A stretch of DNA of 64,000 bases from Saccharopolyspora hordei. Its GTDB lineage: Bacteria; Actinomycetota; Actinomycetes; Mycobacteriales; Pseudonocardiaceae. The translations under genes and the position numbers were made by a program. Below the pieces are notes generated by a model. That model did no database searches, was not told the origin of the DNA, and saw only the letters and a list, made by a program, of their open reading frames with translations. This document shows positions 19,599 through 30,081 of the stretch, piece by piece; position 1 is the stretch's first letter, and each line of letters starts with the position of its first letter. The stretch covers positions 5,007,001 through 5,071,000 of the forward strand of contig NZ_JACCFJ010000001.1 in NCBI RefSeq assembly GCF_013410345.1, read 5' to 3'.

Positions 19599-20082
19599 GC
19601 GCCACGATCGCGCCGTTGAGCGCCGTGGCGTACAGCGACCAGGCCAGGTAGGGCAGCAGCAGCGCGCCCGCCAGCCGGTCGCGCCGCCAGAACAGCACCG
19701 TGGTCACCACGACCACGACGTCGAGCAGCACGATCTCGAACAGCGCCGTGGTGCGCTGGCCGAGCGCGAAGAACAGCGGCGTCCACGCGGCGTTGAGCAC
19801 CAGGTTGGCCGCGAACCAGGCCATCGCCTGGCCGCGCGCCCGTCCCGGACCGGCGCACCAGGCACGCCACCCCGCCGCCGCCATCAGGACGTAGAGGACG
19901 GTCCACACCGGACCGAACAGCCACGGCGGCGGCGCCCACGACGGGCGCTGCAGCATCGTGAACTGCTCGGCGGACGTGGTGGCGGACAGCGACCCGACCA
20001 CCGCGACCAGCGCCACCGCGGCCACGACGACCACCGCGGCGACGACGGCTTCCCGCACCGTGCACCTCATCTGGGCGAACAC
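19591..20082 (-). CDS. tspO: TspO/MBR-family membrane protein
   Basis: 163 aa with five membrane helices. The family signature is present: PSWAPPPWLFGPVWTVLY, NLVLNAAWTPLFFALGQ, and a C-terminal WSLYATALNGAIVALN. Family members bind tetrapyrroles and act in porphyrin or carotenoid regulation and stress. A GTG start at 20082 with GAGGAGG 6 nt upstream is chosen over an in-frame ATG four codons later. It converges on the photolyase; a shared light or tetrapyrrole theme is inferred from neighbours. Confidence 0.9.
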   Translation of the reverse strand: MFAQMRCTVREAVVAAVVVVAAVALVAVVGSLSATTSAEQFTMLQRPSWAPPPWLFGPVWTVLYVLMAAAGWRAWCAGPGRARGQAMAWFAANLVLNAAWTPLFFALGQRTTALFEIVLLDVVVVVTTVLFWRRDRLAGALLLPYLAWSLYATALNGAIVALN

Positions 20083-20213
20083 GTCGCACCTCCTCTGCTC
20101 GGGCGGTCGGGGACGTGGGCCGTGGTCGCCTCCCCCCCATCGGCCGTGCCCGTAGGTGTACCAGCGGTGGTGGCCGGTCGCAGTGGCTCGACCAGCGTGG
20201 CGGGAGGATCGGG

Positions 20214-21008
20214 CTAGCGCTTGAAGTCGACCTCCTCCAGGCGCGTCTGCAGGGACCGCCCGCTCTCCCACGGGTTGGCCCCGGGCACCAGGTCCGGCAC
20301 CGGGATGTCCGCCCGCTTCTGGCGCTTGCGCTCCGCGGAGGTGCCGAGCTCGCGGTCCCGGGCGTCGACCAGGGCCTGGTCGGTCTGCCCGTCCGCGGTG
20401 AAGGCCATCATCAGCTGCGGGATCCCGTACGGGAAGTCGTCGCGGTCGTACTGCCAGGTGTGGAAGGTCTTGCCGTAGGTCTTCACCAGGTCGGTGAAGT
20501 AGGCGTGCTCGGCCAGCTCGGGCACGCCCGGCGCGACCAGCACCCCGGACTTGACCTCGTAGTGGTGGCTGTGCCAGAGGCGCTTCTCGTCGTCGGGCAG
20601 CTCGCGGAAGCGTTCCTCGGTGACGATGTACTCGATCCCGATCAGCCGCGCGTCCGGCGCGTTCCGGTCGAAGATCACGCACTGGTGCAGGTCGGGGCGC
20701 AGGTGGATGCAGAAGTGCGTCGCCTCCACCTGGCGGCCCATGTCGTCGGCGTACATGTGGAAGCCGTTGAGGTAGGTGTTCATGGCGTCCAGCGGGTACT
20801 TCGGCTGCAGCGCACCGGCCGCCAGGTCGAGCGCCCGGTGCTTGACCGGGTGCCCCGTGCCGACCTTCGCGGCGGTCACCGCCTTGCGACTGGACATGGC
20901 GCTCACCGCGGCCGTGGCCCCGGCGACCAGACCGGCGCCGAAGACCCGAGCCAGCTCACCAGTGCGCCGCGGGCGTCGCTTGCCGTGCAGGAACATGACC
21001 AACGGCAT
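20214..21008 (-). CDS. DUF1264 (oil-body-associated-like) protein
   Basis: 264 aa. Residues about 70-230 fit DUF1264: YLNGFHMYADDMGRQVEATH, HLRPDLHQCVIFD, YIVTEERFRELPDDEKRLWH, HSHHYEVKSGVLVAPGVP, and DFPYGIPQLMMAFT. The N-terminus has a basic stretch followed by a short hydrophobic segment (VFGAGLVAGATAAVSAMSS). The ATG at 21008 is preceded by GGTGGGTGGG; a second ATG 12 bases later is possible. The molecular function of this family is not established. Confidence 0.75.
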   Translation of the reverse strand: MPLVMFLHGKRRPRRTGELARVFGAGLVAGATAAVSAMSSRKAVTAAKVGTGHPVKHRALDLAAGALQPKYPLDAMNTYLNGFHMYADDMGRQVEATHFCIHLRPDLHQCVIFDRNAPDARLIGIEYIVTEERFRELPDDEKRLWHSHHYEVKSGVLVAPGVPELAEHAYFTDLVKTYGKTFHTWQYDRDDFPYGIPQLMMAFTADGQTDQALVDARDRELGTSAERKRQKRADIPVPDLVPGANPWESGRSLQTRLEEVDFKR

Positions 21009-21041
21009 ACCCACCCACCTGGCGAACCAATCACCACCGCA

Positions 21042-21093
21042 GGGGTCGTGAGTGCAGGAACCGGCTGCAGGCGGCTTGAGCACTCACGACCCC
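21042..21093. repeat. palindromic interspersed element, copy 1
   Basis: A 14-bp perfect stem, GGGGTCGTGAGTGC (21042-21055) against GCACTCACGACCCC (21080-21093), encloses AGGAACCGGCTGCAGGCG and a few more bases. A second copy with the same stem and a related loop is at 21497-21546. Both are followed by CCACGCACGC. Confidence 0.75.
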
Positions 21094-21108
21094 CACGCAC
21101 GCGCTGCC

Positions 21109-21215
21109 GCGTCAACAGCGACCGGCGCTGGTGGCCGGTGACAGGGAGTCCCCAGCGAGGAGTGGCACGGCCTGGTGCGGCCTCAACGGTGACCGGCGCT
21201 GATGGCCGGTGACAG
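21109..21215 (-). CRISPR. short degenerate CRISPR array B (2 repeats)
   Basis: On the minus strand, repeats at 21215-21180 and 21144-21109 (36 bases each) start CTGTCACCGGCCA and share CAGCGCCGGTC and GTTGA with array A. A single 35-base spacer (21145-21179) separates them. The leader-like region lies at 21216-21393, so this array reads right to left, opposite to array A. Repeat 3' ends are more diverged than in A, suggesting decay. Confidence 0.62.
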
Positions 21216-21393
21216 GGCAGGCGATTGTTGAGGTCGTTGACCTGCAGTTCCAAAGATCGTCGCGAGCGGGTGCTCCTGGTGATCGCTCACGCGGGTCCGA
21301 TCCGATCTTACGTGTTCGTGACCGGGTCGCCGACCTGCTACTTTCGCGGTGCGAGCGGGTCGTGCCTGGAAGGCGTGGAACCGGGGTGCTCGC
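21216..21393 (-). other. CRISPR leader-like region B
   Basis: 178 bases directly beside the first repeat of array B, alignable over its whole length to the reverse complement of 15842-16017. Shared blocks include GGCAGGCG at the repeat junction, AGATCGTCGCGAGCGGGT, TGATCGCTC, TCTTAC, TGTTCG and GAACCGGGGTGCTCGC. Confidence 0.6.
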
Positions 21394-21496
21394 ACCCGCC
21401 CGCAGGACGAAGGACATGCGCCGTCGAGGCAGCGCTCCCGTGATCACGCGACCGTGGCACGCAACACCGTCGCGCTCGTCGAGCTCGGTGCCGTGC

Positions 21497-21546
21497 GGGT
21501 CGTGAGTGCGGAAACCGGCTGGAGGCGGTTCGAGCACTCACGACCC
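21497..21546. repeat. palindromic interspersed element, copy 2
   Basis: A 13-bp perfect stem, GGGTCGTGAGTGC (21497-21509) and GCACTCACGACCC (21534-21546). The loop GGAAACCGGCTGGAGGCGGT is closely related to that of copy 1. The two copies flank CRISPR remnant B. Confidence 0.75.
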
Positions 21547-21794
21547 CCACGCACGCACGGGCTCGTCCGCCCGCAGAGATGACGAGGGTGGACCGCGCCC
21601 GCGAGTGGCACGACTTTGCCCGAGTGCGCGGACGCCCTCCGGGTGCGCCAGCGGGCACGGGACAGGCGACCCACGTTCGTCGAAGGCCTGTGACCGCCGA
21701 GCCGAAGGGTGCGGGCGACCGATCCGCACCGCGTGTGAACCCACGGCACCGCCCCGGCGGTGTGCGGTGATTGCGGGACTGCAGGTCAGAGACG
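21547..21794. other. intergenic region, no gene seen
   Basis: About 250 bases between the second palindromic element and tRNA-Val. Short Arg-rich frames only. I see no promoter or terminator I would defend. Confidence 0.5.
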
Positions 21795-21866
21795 TGGGCG
21801 CAGTAGGGTTCGAACCTACGACCCCTTGCTTGTAAGGCAAGTGCTCTTCCGCTGAGCTATGCGCCC
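21795..21866 (-). tRNA. tRNA-Val (anticodon TAC)
   Basis: 72 bases read from 21866. Acceptor GGGCGCA/TGCGCCC, D-arm GCTC...GAGC, anticodon stem CTTGC/GCAAG with loop CTTACAA (anticodon TAC, reads GUA), T-arm GTAGG-TTCGAAC-CTAC, discriminator A. The 3' CCA is not encoded. Confidence 0.95.
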
Positions 21867-21965
21867 TCAGGTGGTGGCCGGACCGGGACCGGTCGGCTGA
21901 TCACCGCCGACACCTTACCCCCAGGTCGGGGCGTTGCGGGCACCCGGTCGGCCACCCTCGGGCCG

Positions 21966-22430
21966 TCAGGCCTTGAGCTCGGCCAGGGCCTTCTTCCAGA
22001 CGTTCTGGTCGCGGGCCTCGCCCGGCTGGTTCACCTCGGCGAAGCGGACCTTGCCCTCGGTGTCGATCAGGAAGGTGCCGCGGTTGGCCATGCCGGCGGT
22101 CTCGTTGAACACGCCGTAGGCCTTGGCGACCTCGCCGTGCGGCCAGAAGTCCGACAGCAGCGGGAAGGTGTAGCCCTCCTTGTCCGCCCACGCCTTGAGC
22201 GCGAACGGGGAGTCGACCGACACGCCGAGCACCTGGACGTCGTCGTTCTGGAACTCGCTCAGGTCGTCACGCACCTGGCAGAGCTCGCCCTGGCAGATCC
22301 CGCTGAACGCGAACGGGTAGAACACCAGCAGCACGTTCTTCTTGCCGCGGAAGTCGGCCAGCGAGACCTTCTCCTTGTTGTAGTCCGGCAGCGTGAAGTC
22401 CGGGGCCTGCGCACCGACCTCGACCGTCAT
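21966..22430 (-). CDS. ahpE: AhpE-type one-cysteine peroxiredoxin
   Basis: 154 aa. A thioredoxin-fold peroxiredoxin that reduces hydroperoxides in the cytoplasm. The peroxidatic cysteine is Cys46 in FAFSGICQGELCQVRDD, with the conserved Pro/Thr-like pattern FYPFAFSG ahead of it; a second cysteine lies at 51. The ATG at 22430 has AGGAGG 8 nt upstream. The order tRNA-Val, ahpE, DUF3052, aceE matches the mycobacterial Rv2238c-Rv2241 region. Confidence 0.93.
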   Translation of the reverse strand: MTVEVGAQAPDFTLPDYNKEKVSLADFRGKKNVLLVFYPFAFSGICQGELCQVRDDLSEFQNDDVQVLGVSVDSPFALKAWADKEGYTFPLLSDFWPHGEVAKAYGVFNETAGMANRGTFLIDTEGKVRFAEVNQPGEARDQNVWKKALAELKA

Positions 22431-22490
22431 GGACGAACCCTCCTGTTCGACGTGTCCTGGTTCCTCGCCGAACCTACACCGCACAGACGA

Positions 22491-22524
22491 ACGTGGGCAC
22501 CGATGCCGTGACCGGTGCCCACGT
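22491..22524 (-). terminator. terminator after the DUF3052 gene
   Basis: A 12-bp perfect stem, ACGTGGGCACCG (22491-22502) and CGGTGCCCACGT (22513-22524), with a 10-base loop, begins 19 bases past the DUF3052 stop and separates it from ahpE. Confidence 0.7.
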
Positions 22525-22542
22525 GCTGGACGTCCTCGGCCG

Positions 22543-22977
22543 TCAGCGCTTGGCCTTCGTGGAGCGGTAGGCCAGGCGGGTGCCCTTCCACCCGTCGCTG
22601 ACGGTGACGGTGGCCGTCTGGGCGAGGTTCGCCGTCGTGGCCGCTTCCGTGATGTCGGCCGGGTCGACCGCACCCTCCCGGCCGGTCTTCGGGGTCAGCA
22701 CCCAGATGACCCCTTCGTCGGACAGAGGCGTCATGACGTCGAGAAGCGTGTCCGTCAGATCGCCGTCGTCTTCGCGCCACCACAGCAGCACGACATCGAC
22801 CACTTCGTCGGCATCTTCGTCGAGCAGGTCGCTCCCGCAACGCTCCTCGATCGCGGCCCGGACATCGTCGTCGACATCCTCGTCCCAGCCGATTTCCTGA
22901 ACAACCATATCGGGCTCGATGTCGAGCCTCTCGGCGACGTCGGCTTCGCCTTTACCGGCGTCTCCCGCGGCGACCAC
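22543..22977 (-). CDS. DUF3052 protein
   Basis: 144 aa, acidic. It matches the actinobacterial DUF3052 family: GKGEADVAERLDIEPDMVVQ, IGWDEDVDDDVRAAIE, DVVLLWWREDDGDLTD, GVIWVLTPKTGREGAVDP, and a C-terminal GWKGTRLAYRSTK. The GTG at 22977 is selected because the family begins at VAAGDAGKGEAD; GGAGTGAG precedes it. It diverges from aceE, as the homologous mycobacterial gene does. Its molecular role is not known. Confidence 0.88.
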   Translation of the reverse strand: MVAAGDAGKGEADVAERLDIEPDMVVQEIGWDEDVDDDVRAAIEERCGSDLLDEDADEVVDVVLLWWREDDGDLTDTLLDVMTPLSDEGVIWVLTPKTGREGAVDPADITEAATTANLAQTATVTVSDGWKGTRLAYRSTKAKR

Positions 22978-23270
22978 GGTTTGCTCACTCCTCCAATGCA
23001 CCGGTGCGGCACTCACGGCGCCGCACACCTTCCAGACATGGCCGATAGCGAACACTGCCAACCGCCACCGGCGCAACTGTTCTCTGCACGACACGCCGCA
23101 GCAACGGTCAGGGCCATGACTGTAGACCGGGAAACCCCCTACCAACAGCCTGGTCGGCGGCGCGACCGCCGTCGGTGTACACATCCGTTGCGGACATGAG
23201 GGACGATGAGAGTGTTCGACATCACTGCCTGAACACCCTGCCACAGCCACGACGCAGTCGAGGAGTTCCC

Positions 23271-26039
<2,769 letters not shown>

Positions 26040-26045
26040 CCGGAC

Positions 26046-26082
26046 GCGAGGGGGTGCCTCCCGGCGGGAGGCACCCCCTCGC
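26046..26082 (+). terminator. terminator after aceE
   Basis: GCGAGGGGGTGCCTCCC (26046-26062) and GGGAGGCACCCCCTCGC (26066-26082) form a 17-bp perfect stem with a 3-base loop. Confidence 0.85.
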
Positions 26083-26102
26083 TGCGTCCAGGGCGAAGGC
26101 GG

Positions 26103-26230
26103 TCACGGCGCGTCGGAGGGCGTCCCGGTTCCTCCAGCGGAGGTCCTGGTGTGTCCCGACGCGCCGTCTCGGCGCGGTGCGGCGCGATCTCGGTGCGGTG
26201 CGAGGCAGTCACGGCGCGCCCAGACGGGGT
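26103..26230. repeat. imperfect short direct repeats between aceE and the dehydrogenase gene
   Basis: TCACGGCGCG occurs at 26103-26112 and 26209-26218. Between them CTCGGCGCGGTGCGGCGCG and CTCGGTGCGGTGCGAGGC are adjacent imperfect 20-21-base repeats. Nothing indicates a gene in this roughly 280-base stretch. Confidence 0.35.
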
Positions 26231-26363
26231 CTCGAGCGGCGTCCCGCGGTGCTCCTGCGCCCGGTGCGGCGACGTCGGTACGCGACCCCCACCGGAGTTG
26301 CGTGCACCGTGGCGCTCGGCACGGTCGGCGGGTGCCGGTGCGCGGATGATCCATACTGGCCGG

Positions 26364-27407
26364 GTGCTGGTGGCGTGCATCGAGGGCGACGGGATCGGCC
26401 CGGAACTGGTGAGCAGCGCGCGGGAGGTCCTCACCGCGGCCGCGGCCGCCGACGGCATCACCATCGAGTTCGCCGCCGAGCCCGGCGGCGCGCGGACCTT
26501 CACCGAGACCGGCGCACCGCTGGCCGAGGGCGCCCTGGAGCGCTTCCGGACCACCTACGACGCCGTGCTCAAGGGACCGGTCGGGCTGCCCGAGGTGCGG
26601 CACCCGGACGGCACCGAGGCGGGCGTGCTCGGCGGTGTGCTGCGCACCGGCCTGGACACCTACGCCAACGTGCGGCCGGTCCGCTCGCTGCCCGGCGTGC
26701 GGGAGACCGGCTCCCCGGTCGACTACGTCATCGTCCGCGAGAACACCGAGGGCCTGTACCTCTCGCGCGGCAGCGGGGTGCGCAACGCCCACGCGGCCAG
26801 CGACCAGCTGCTGATGACCCGCGTCGGCGTCGAGCGGATCGTCCGGTACGCCTTCGAGCTGGCCCGCGGGCGCACGGGCGCGCCGAAGGACGGCGTGCGG
26901 CGGGTGACCTGCGTGGACAAGAGCAACGTGCTGCGCAGCTTCGCGTTCTTCCGCGCGATCTTCGACGAGGTCGCCGCGGAGTACCCGGACGTCGAGGCCG
27001 ACCACCGCTACACCGACGCCGCCGCGCACGACCTGGTCGCCGACCCGGGCCACTTCGACGTGCTGGTCACCGAGAACTTCGTCGGCGACATGCTCAGCGA
27101 CCTGGGCGCGGCGACGGTCGGCGGGCTGGGCACGTGCCCGTCGGGCAACATCGGCGACACCGCGGCGTACTTCGAGCCCGTGCACGGCAGCGCCCCGTCG
27201 CTGGCCGGGACCGGTCGGGCCAACCCGACCTCGCAGATCCGCAGCGCGGTGATGCTGCTGGAGCACGTCGGGGCCACCGCCACGGCGCGGCGGATCGACG
27301 CGGCGGTGGCGGCCGCCTACGCCGACGGTGCCGTGCGGCTCCGGGCGGACGGCACGCCCGAGTGCGGCACCGACGGCGTGACCCGCGCGGTCATCGACCG
27401 CCTCTGA
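26364..27407 (+). CDS. isocitrate/isopropylmalate dehydrogenase-family enzyme
   Basis: 347 aa. A beta-decarboxylating NAD(P)-dependent 2-hydroxyacid dehydrogenase: IEGDGIGPELV at the start, YVIVRENTEGLYL, VDKSNVLR, the metal-binding LVTENFVGDMLSDLGA, and the nucleotide motif FEPVHGSAPSLAGTGRANP. The RENTEG motif leans to isocitrate or tartrate dehydrogenase, whereas the overall length fits LeuB, so the substrate is open. GTG at 26364 is chosen because CATACT (26352-26357) ends 6 bases before it, a leaderless layout; an ATG at 26346 is the alternative. Confidence 0.8.
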   Translation: MLVACIEGDGIGPELVSSAREVLTAAAAADGITIEFAAEPGGARTFTETGAPLAEGALERFRTTYDAVLKGPVGLPEVRHPDGTEAGVLGGVLRTGLDTYANVRPVRSLPGVRETGSPVDYVIVRENTEGLYLSRGSGVRNAHAASDQLLMTRVGVERIVRYAFELARGRTGAPKDGVRRVTCVDKSNVLRSFAFFRAIFDEVAAEYPDVEADHRYTDAAAHDLVADPGHFDVLVTENFVGDMLSDLGAATVGGLGTCPSGNIGDTAAYFEPVHGSAPSLAGTGRANPTSQIRSAVMLLEHVGATATARRIDAAVAAAYADGAVRLRADGTPECGTDGVTRAVIDRL

Positions 27408-27426
27408 GCGACGACCGCCGCTCGGC

Positions 27427-28704
27427 TCAGCAGGACAGCGGCTCCGCGTCGGCGACGCGGAACTGGCCGCGGGCGTCGAGCAGCAGGGCCACCAGGGACC
27501 GGGCCTCCTGGCGCATCGGCACCACCCGCGACCCGTCCGGGCCCGGGAGGCTCCGCACGCCGTGCAGGTCGAGCTCGTCGCGGACCTCGCGGAACTGCTC
27601 GGCGGTCAGCCGGTAGGCGCACGGCGGGTCCTGGTCGACCTGGTCCGCGGTGGGCGGCTCGTTGTCGGCGCCGCCGAAGTAGACCGGGCCCTCGTCACGC
27701 AGGCCCGCCAGCCGGGCGCGGGTGGTCTCGGCCAGGATCTCGTCGCGGCGCTCGGACAGCATCCGCAGCGTGGCGCGGACGCCGGCGAGGTGGGAGTCGA
27801 CGCGGCGGCGGTTGTTCACCGCCGGGTCGTCCCGCTCCTCCTCGGTGAGCGGGTCGATGCGGGTCTCCACCAGCAGGCCGAGGGCGTGCTTGACGCCGAC
27901 GGTGTTGCGCAGGATCCGCTCCTGGCCGTCACCGGCGACCTGCTTGATCGGCTCGCCGGTCTCCGGGTCGGTCCAGATGCCGTAGGTGCCGGTGGAGAAC
28001 CCGGCGTCCTCGACCGCCGGCCGGACGTACTCCTCGGACAGCCGCTGCGACTCGCCGTGCACGCCCTCCGCGGTGTTGAGGTTCCGCGGCCACAGGGCGA
28101 GGAGGTCCTTGACGTAGTAGGGCGGTTTCGCGCCGTACTCGTGCAGGTCGTGCACGAGCACCGGTCGCTCGTCCCGGATCACCCGCGCGACCGCCCGCGC
28201 TTCCGGCGACTGCAGCGCGACGTGGTCGCGGTTGATGTCGAGGCCCTGGGCGTTCTCGCGGGTGTCGGCGACGTTGCCGTCCGGGTTGGCGTTGGGCACG
28301 AACAGCACGCTCGTGGTGCGCAGGAACGACCGCACCTCCGGGTCCTCGGACAGGCCGAGGTCGCGGATGCTGGTCAGGCACGCCTCGCGACCGGAGGGCT
28401 CGTCGCCGTGCTGGGAGCAGGTGAACAGCACGGTCGTGGGTGCCGACCGGGCACCGACGCGGACCAGCTGCACCGGGCGGTGCTGGGTGGTCTCGCCGAT
28501 CCGCTCGACGGTGACGTCCTCGCTGGCCGCGTCGACGGCCCGCAGGAACTCGGCTTCCTCCTCGGGTGTCGTCCACCGCTTGCCGTCGGTCTGCTCGAAC
28601 CCGGTCGTCGGCCCGGTGGTCGGCTCCTGCGCGGACGCCACCGGCGTCCCCAGCAGGGCGCAGGCCGCGACCGGAACCACCGCGCTTCGCGCGAGACGCC
28701 CCAT
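27427..28704 (-). CDS. secreted M14-family zinc carboxypeptidase
   Basis: 425 aa with a signal peptide (RLARSAVVPVAACALLGTPVASAQ, cleaved about residue 25; shown here as RLARSAVVPVAACALLG then TPVASAQ). The M14 zinc motif is CSQHGDEPSG with the third ligand in VLVHDLHEYG; GLDINRDHVAL carries the Asn-Arg substrate pair. It has a long insertion and C-terminal tail beyond the peptidase core. It probably trims peptides outside the cell. It converges on the dehydrogenase gene, 19 bases apart. Confidence 0.85.
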   Translation of the reverse strand: MGRLARSAVVPVAACALLGTPVASAQEPTTGPTTGFEQTDGKRWTTPEEEAEFLRAVDAASEDVTVERIGETTQHRPVQLVRVGARSAPTTVLFTCSQHGDEPSGREACLTSIRDLGLSEDPEVRSFLRTTSVLFVPNANPDGNVADTRENAQGLDINRDHVALQSPEARAVARVIRDERPVLVHDLHEYGAKPPYYVKDLLALWPRNLNTAEGVHGESQRLSEEYVRPAVEDAGFSTGTYGIWTDPETGEPIKQVAGDGQERILRNTVGVKHALGLLVETRIDPLTEEERDDPAVNNRRRVDSHLAGVRATLRMLSERRDEILAETTRARLAGLRDEGPVYFGGADNEPPTADQVDQDPPCAYRLTAEQFREVRDELDLHGVRSLPGPDGSRVVPMRQEARSLVALLLDARGQFRVADAEPLSC

Positions 28705-28761
28705 GTCGACCCCTTTCGGCGTGTGCGATCACCGACATCCACCACCGCCGAACGCTGGGCG

Positions 28762-29409
28762 TCAAGTCCGGGCGACGGCCTCCGGGTGAGCGCCCTGCAC
28801 CCGTGCGGTGCGGTTCCAGCTCCACCAACCGTGGACCACCAGGGCCGCGAAGACCACGTAGATCGCCGCGCTGAAGTACAGCCCGGAGGCGATCTGCAGC
28901 GGCACGCCGACCGCGTCCACGGCCAGCCACACCAGCCAGAACTCGACCAGACCGCGGCCCTGCGCCCAGAACGCGACCAGAGTGCCGACGAAGATCCAGG
29001 CGTCCGGCCACGGCGCCCAGGAGGCGTCCAACGCGGACAGCACCAGCGCGAACGCGGCCGTGCCGAGGGCCAGCACACCGAGCAGCGCGAGCCGTTCCGG
29101 GCCGCTGGCCCTGCGCACCACGACGCCGTAGACGGGGTCGGTGCGGCGGCGCCAGGCCCACCAGCCGTAGAGCGAGATGAGCAGGATCATCACCTGCCGG
29201 ACGGCCAGTCCGCCGAGGTGCGCCGAGGCGTAGACGGCGAACAGCAGCACCGTCGCGGAGACCTGCACCGGCCAGGTCGCCAGCGTCCGGCGCTGGGCGA
29301 GGAAGACCACGGCCAGGGCGCACAGCTGCCCGACCAGCTCCGCCCACGAGATCTGCTGGCCCAGCACGGTGATCCCGTTGCCGAGCAACCATTCCGCGAC
29401 AGTCCGCAC
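28762..29409 (-). CDS. ribM: RibM/PnuX-type riboflavin transporter (PnuC fold)
   Basis: 215 aa with about seven membrane helices and PnuC-family sequence (ISLYGWWAWRRRTDPVYG, AWIFVGTLVAFWAQGRGLVEFW, WLVWLAVDAVGVPLQIASGL). PnuC itself carries nicotinamide riboside, but the actinobacterial PnuX/RibM branch carries riboflavin. The FMN riboswitch directly upstream decides in favour of riboflavin. The GTG at 29409 has GGAGGAG 6 bases upstream; an in-frame ATG at 29517 lies inside the riboswitch and is not the start. Confidence 0.85.
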   Translation of the reverse strand: MRTVAEWLLGNGITVLGQQISWAELVGQLCALAVVFLAQRRTLATWPVQVSATVLLFAVYASAHLGGLAVRQVMILLISLYGWWAWRRRTDPVYGVVVRRASGPERLALLGVLALGTAAFALVLSALDASWAPWPDAWIFVGTLVAFWAQGRGLVEFWLVWLAVDAVGVPLQIASGLYFSAAIYVVFAALVVHGWWSWNRTARVQGAHPEAVART

Positions 29410-29453
29410 GCCCGCTCCTCCCACCGGCGACGTGCGCGCCGGGGTGAGCGGGC
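29410..29453 (-). promoter_or_regulatory. Shine-Dalgarno-sequestering hairpin of ribM
   Basis: On the transcript GCCCGCTC (29453-29446) pairs perfectly with GAGCGGGC (29417-29410), which overlaps the GGAGGAG ribosome binding site; an inner CCGGCG/CGCCGG pairing (29424-29429 with 29437-29442) extends it. This is a natural expression platform for translational control. Confidence 0.55.
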
Positions 29454-29501
29454 AGCCCGCGGCGACGGCTGCCGACAGCGACAGCCCTGCCCCGGCCACC
29501 C

Positions 29502-29635
29502 GTGCGCTGCCTCTCATCCGGACTGTCACCGTCGGTTCCGGAATTCCACCGGATCGGCCGACACCTCGCTGGGCGAAGCGCCGGTTCGCGGACTGTCACC
29601 GCCGGTTCGGACTTGCACCGAGCCCCGGAGCGCAC
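29502..29635 (-). ncRNA. FMN riboswitch (RFN element)
   Basis: Read from 29635. P1 is GTGCGCT (29635-29629) with AGCGCAC (29508-29502). The conserved core is intact: CCGGGGCTCGGTGCAAGTCC then GAACCGGCGGTGACAGTCCG in the 5' half, and CCGGTGGAATTCCGGAACCG then ACGGTGACAGTCCGGATGAG in the 3' half. These are diagnostic RFN elements. FMN binding would lower riboflavin uptake through the downstream gene. Confidence 0.93.
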
Positions 29636-29834
29636 GACTCGTTCGATCTGCGAAACATCCTGCGCCGGGTGATCTGTTCCCGGGGCGGTTCGTGCGTCGG
29701 ATCACACCGCGGGCGGGGAGACGCGGCGCCGCCGTCGACGCGCGCCTGTGAGCAACGCCCCCGGACGGCCGATCGAACACGCGTGCCCACGCCGGTAGAC
29801 TCGATCAGCAGCTCGTCGAGGAGGGGGACGCCGG

Positions 29835-30068
29835 ATGAACGACACCGATCGCGCCATCCTCGCCTTCGAACTCGAGCACTGGCAGTACCAGGGCAACAAG
29901 GAACGCGTCATCCAGGAGCGCTTCGGGTTCTCCCCGAACCGCTACTACCAGCGGCTGAACCGGCTGCTGGACGAGCCCGAGGCCCTCAAGGCCCAGCCGG
30001 CCCTGGTCAAGCGCCTGCTGGACCGTCGCGACCAGCGCGCCCGGCGCCGCGCCGCCCGCGACTCCTGA
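29835..30068 (+). CDS. DUF3263 small protein
   Basis: 77 aa. It matches DUF3263: DRAILAFELEHWQYQGNKE, IQERFGFSPNRYYQRLNRLL, ending in an Arg-rich tail. The pattern suggests a single HTH-like helical bundle and perhaps nucleic-acid binding. GAGGAGGGGG precedes the ATG and TAGACT (29798-29803) could be the -10. It converges on the amidase gene with 13 bases between. Function is not established. Confidence 0.85.
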   Translation: MNDTDRAILAFELEHWQYQGNKERVIQERFGFSPNRYYQRLNRLLDEPEALKAQPALVKRLLDRRDQRARRRAARDS

Positions 30069-30081
30069 CGCGCCCCGCGGG

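Noticed and set aside
20148..20185. Possible stray CRISPR repeat (GGTGGTGGCCGGTCGCAG)
   Set aside because: It resembles the inner part of the repeat, but the outer bases do not match and there is no neighbouring unit at repeat spacing.
28762..29517. Longer ribM starting at an ATG inside the riboswitch
   Set aside because: That ATG lies in the conserved 3' part of the FMN aptamer and has no ribosome binding site, whereas the GTG at 29409 has GGAGGAG.
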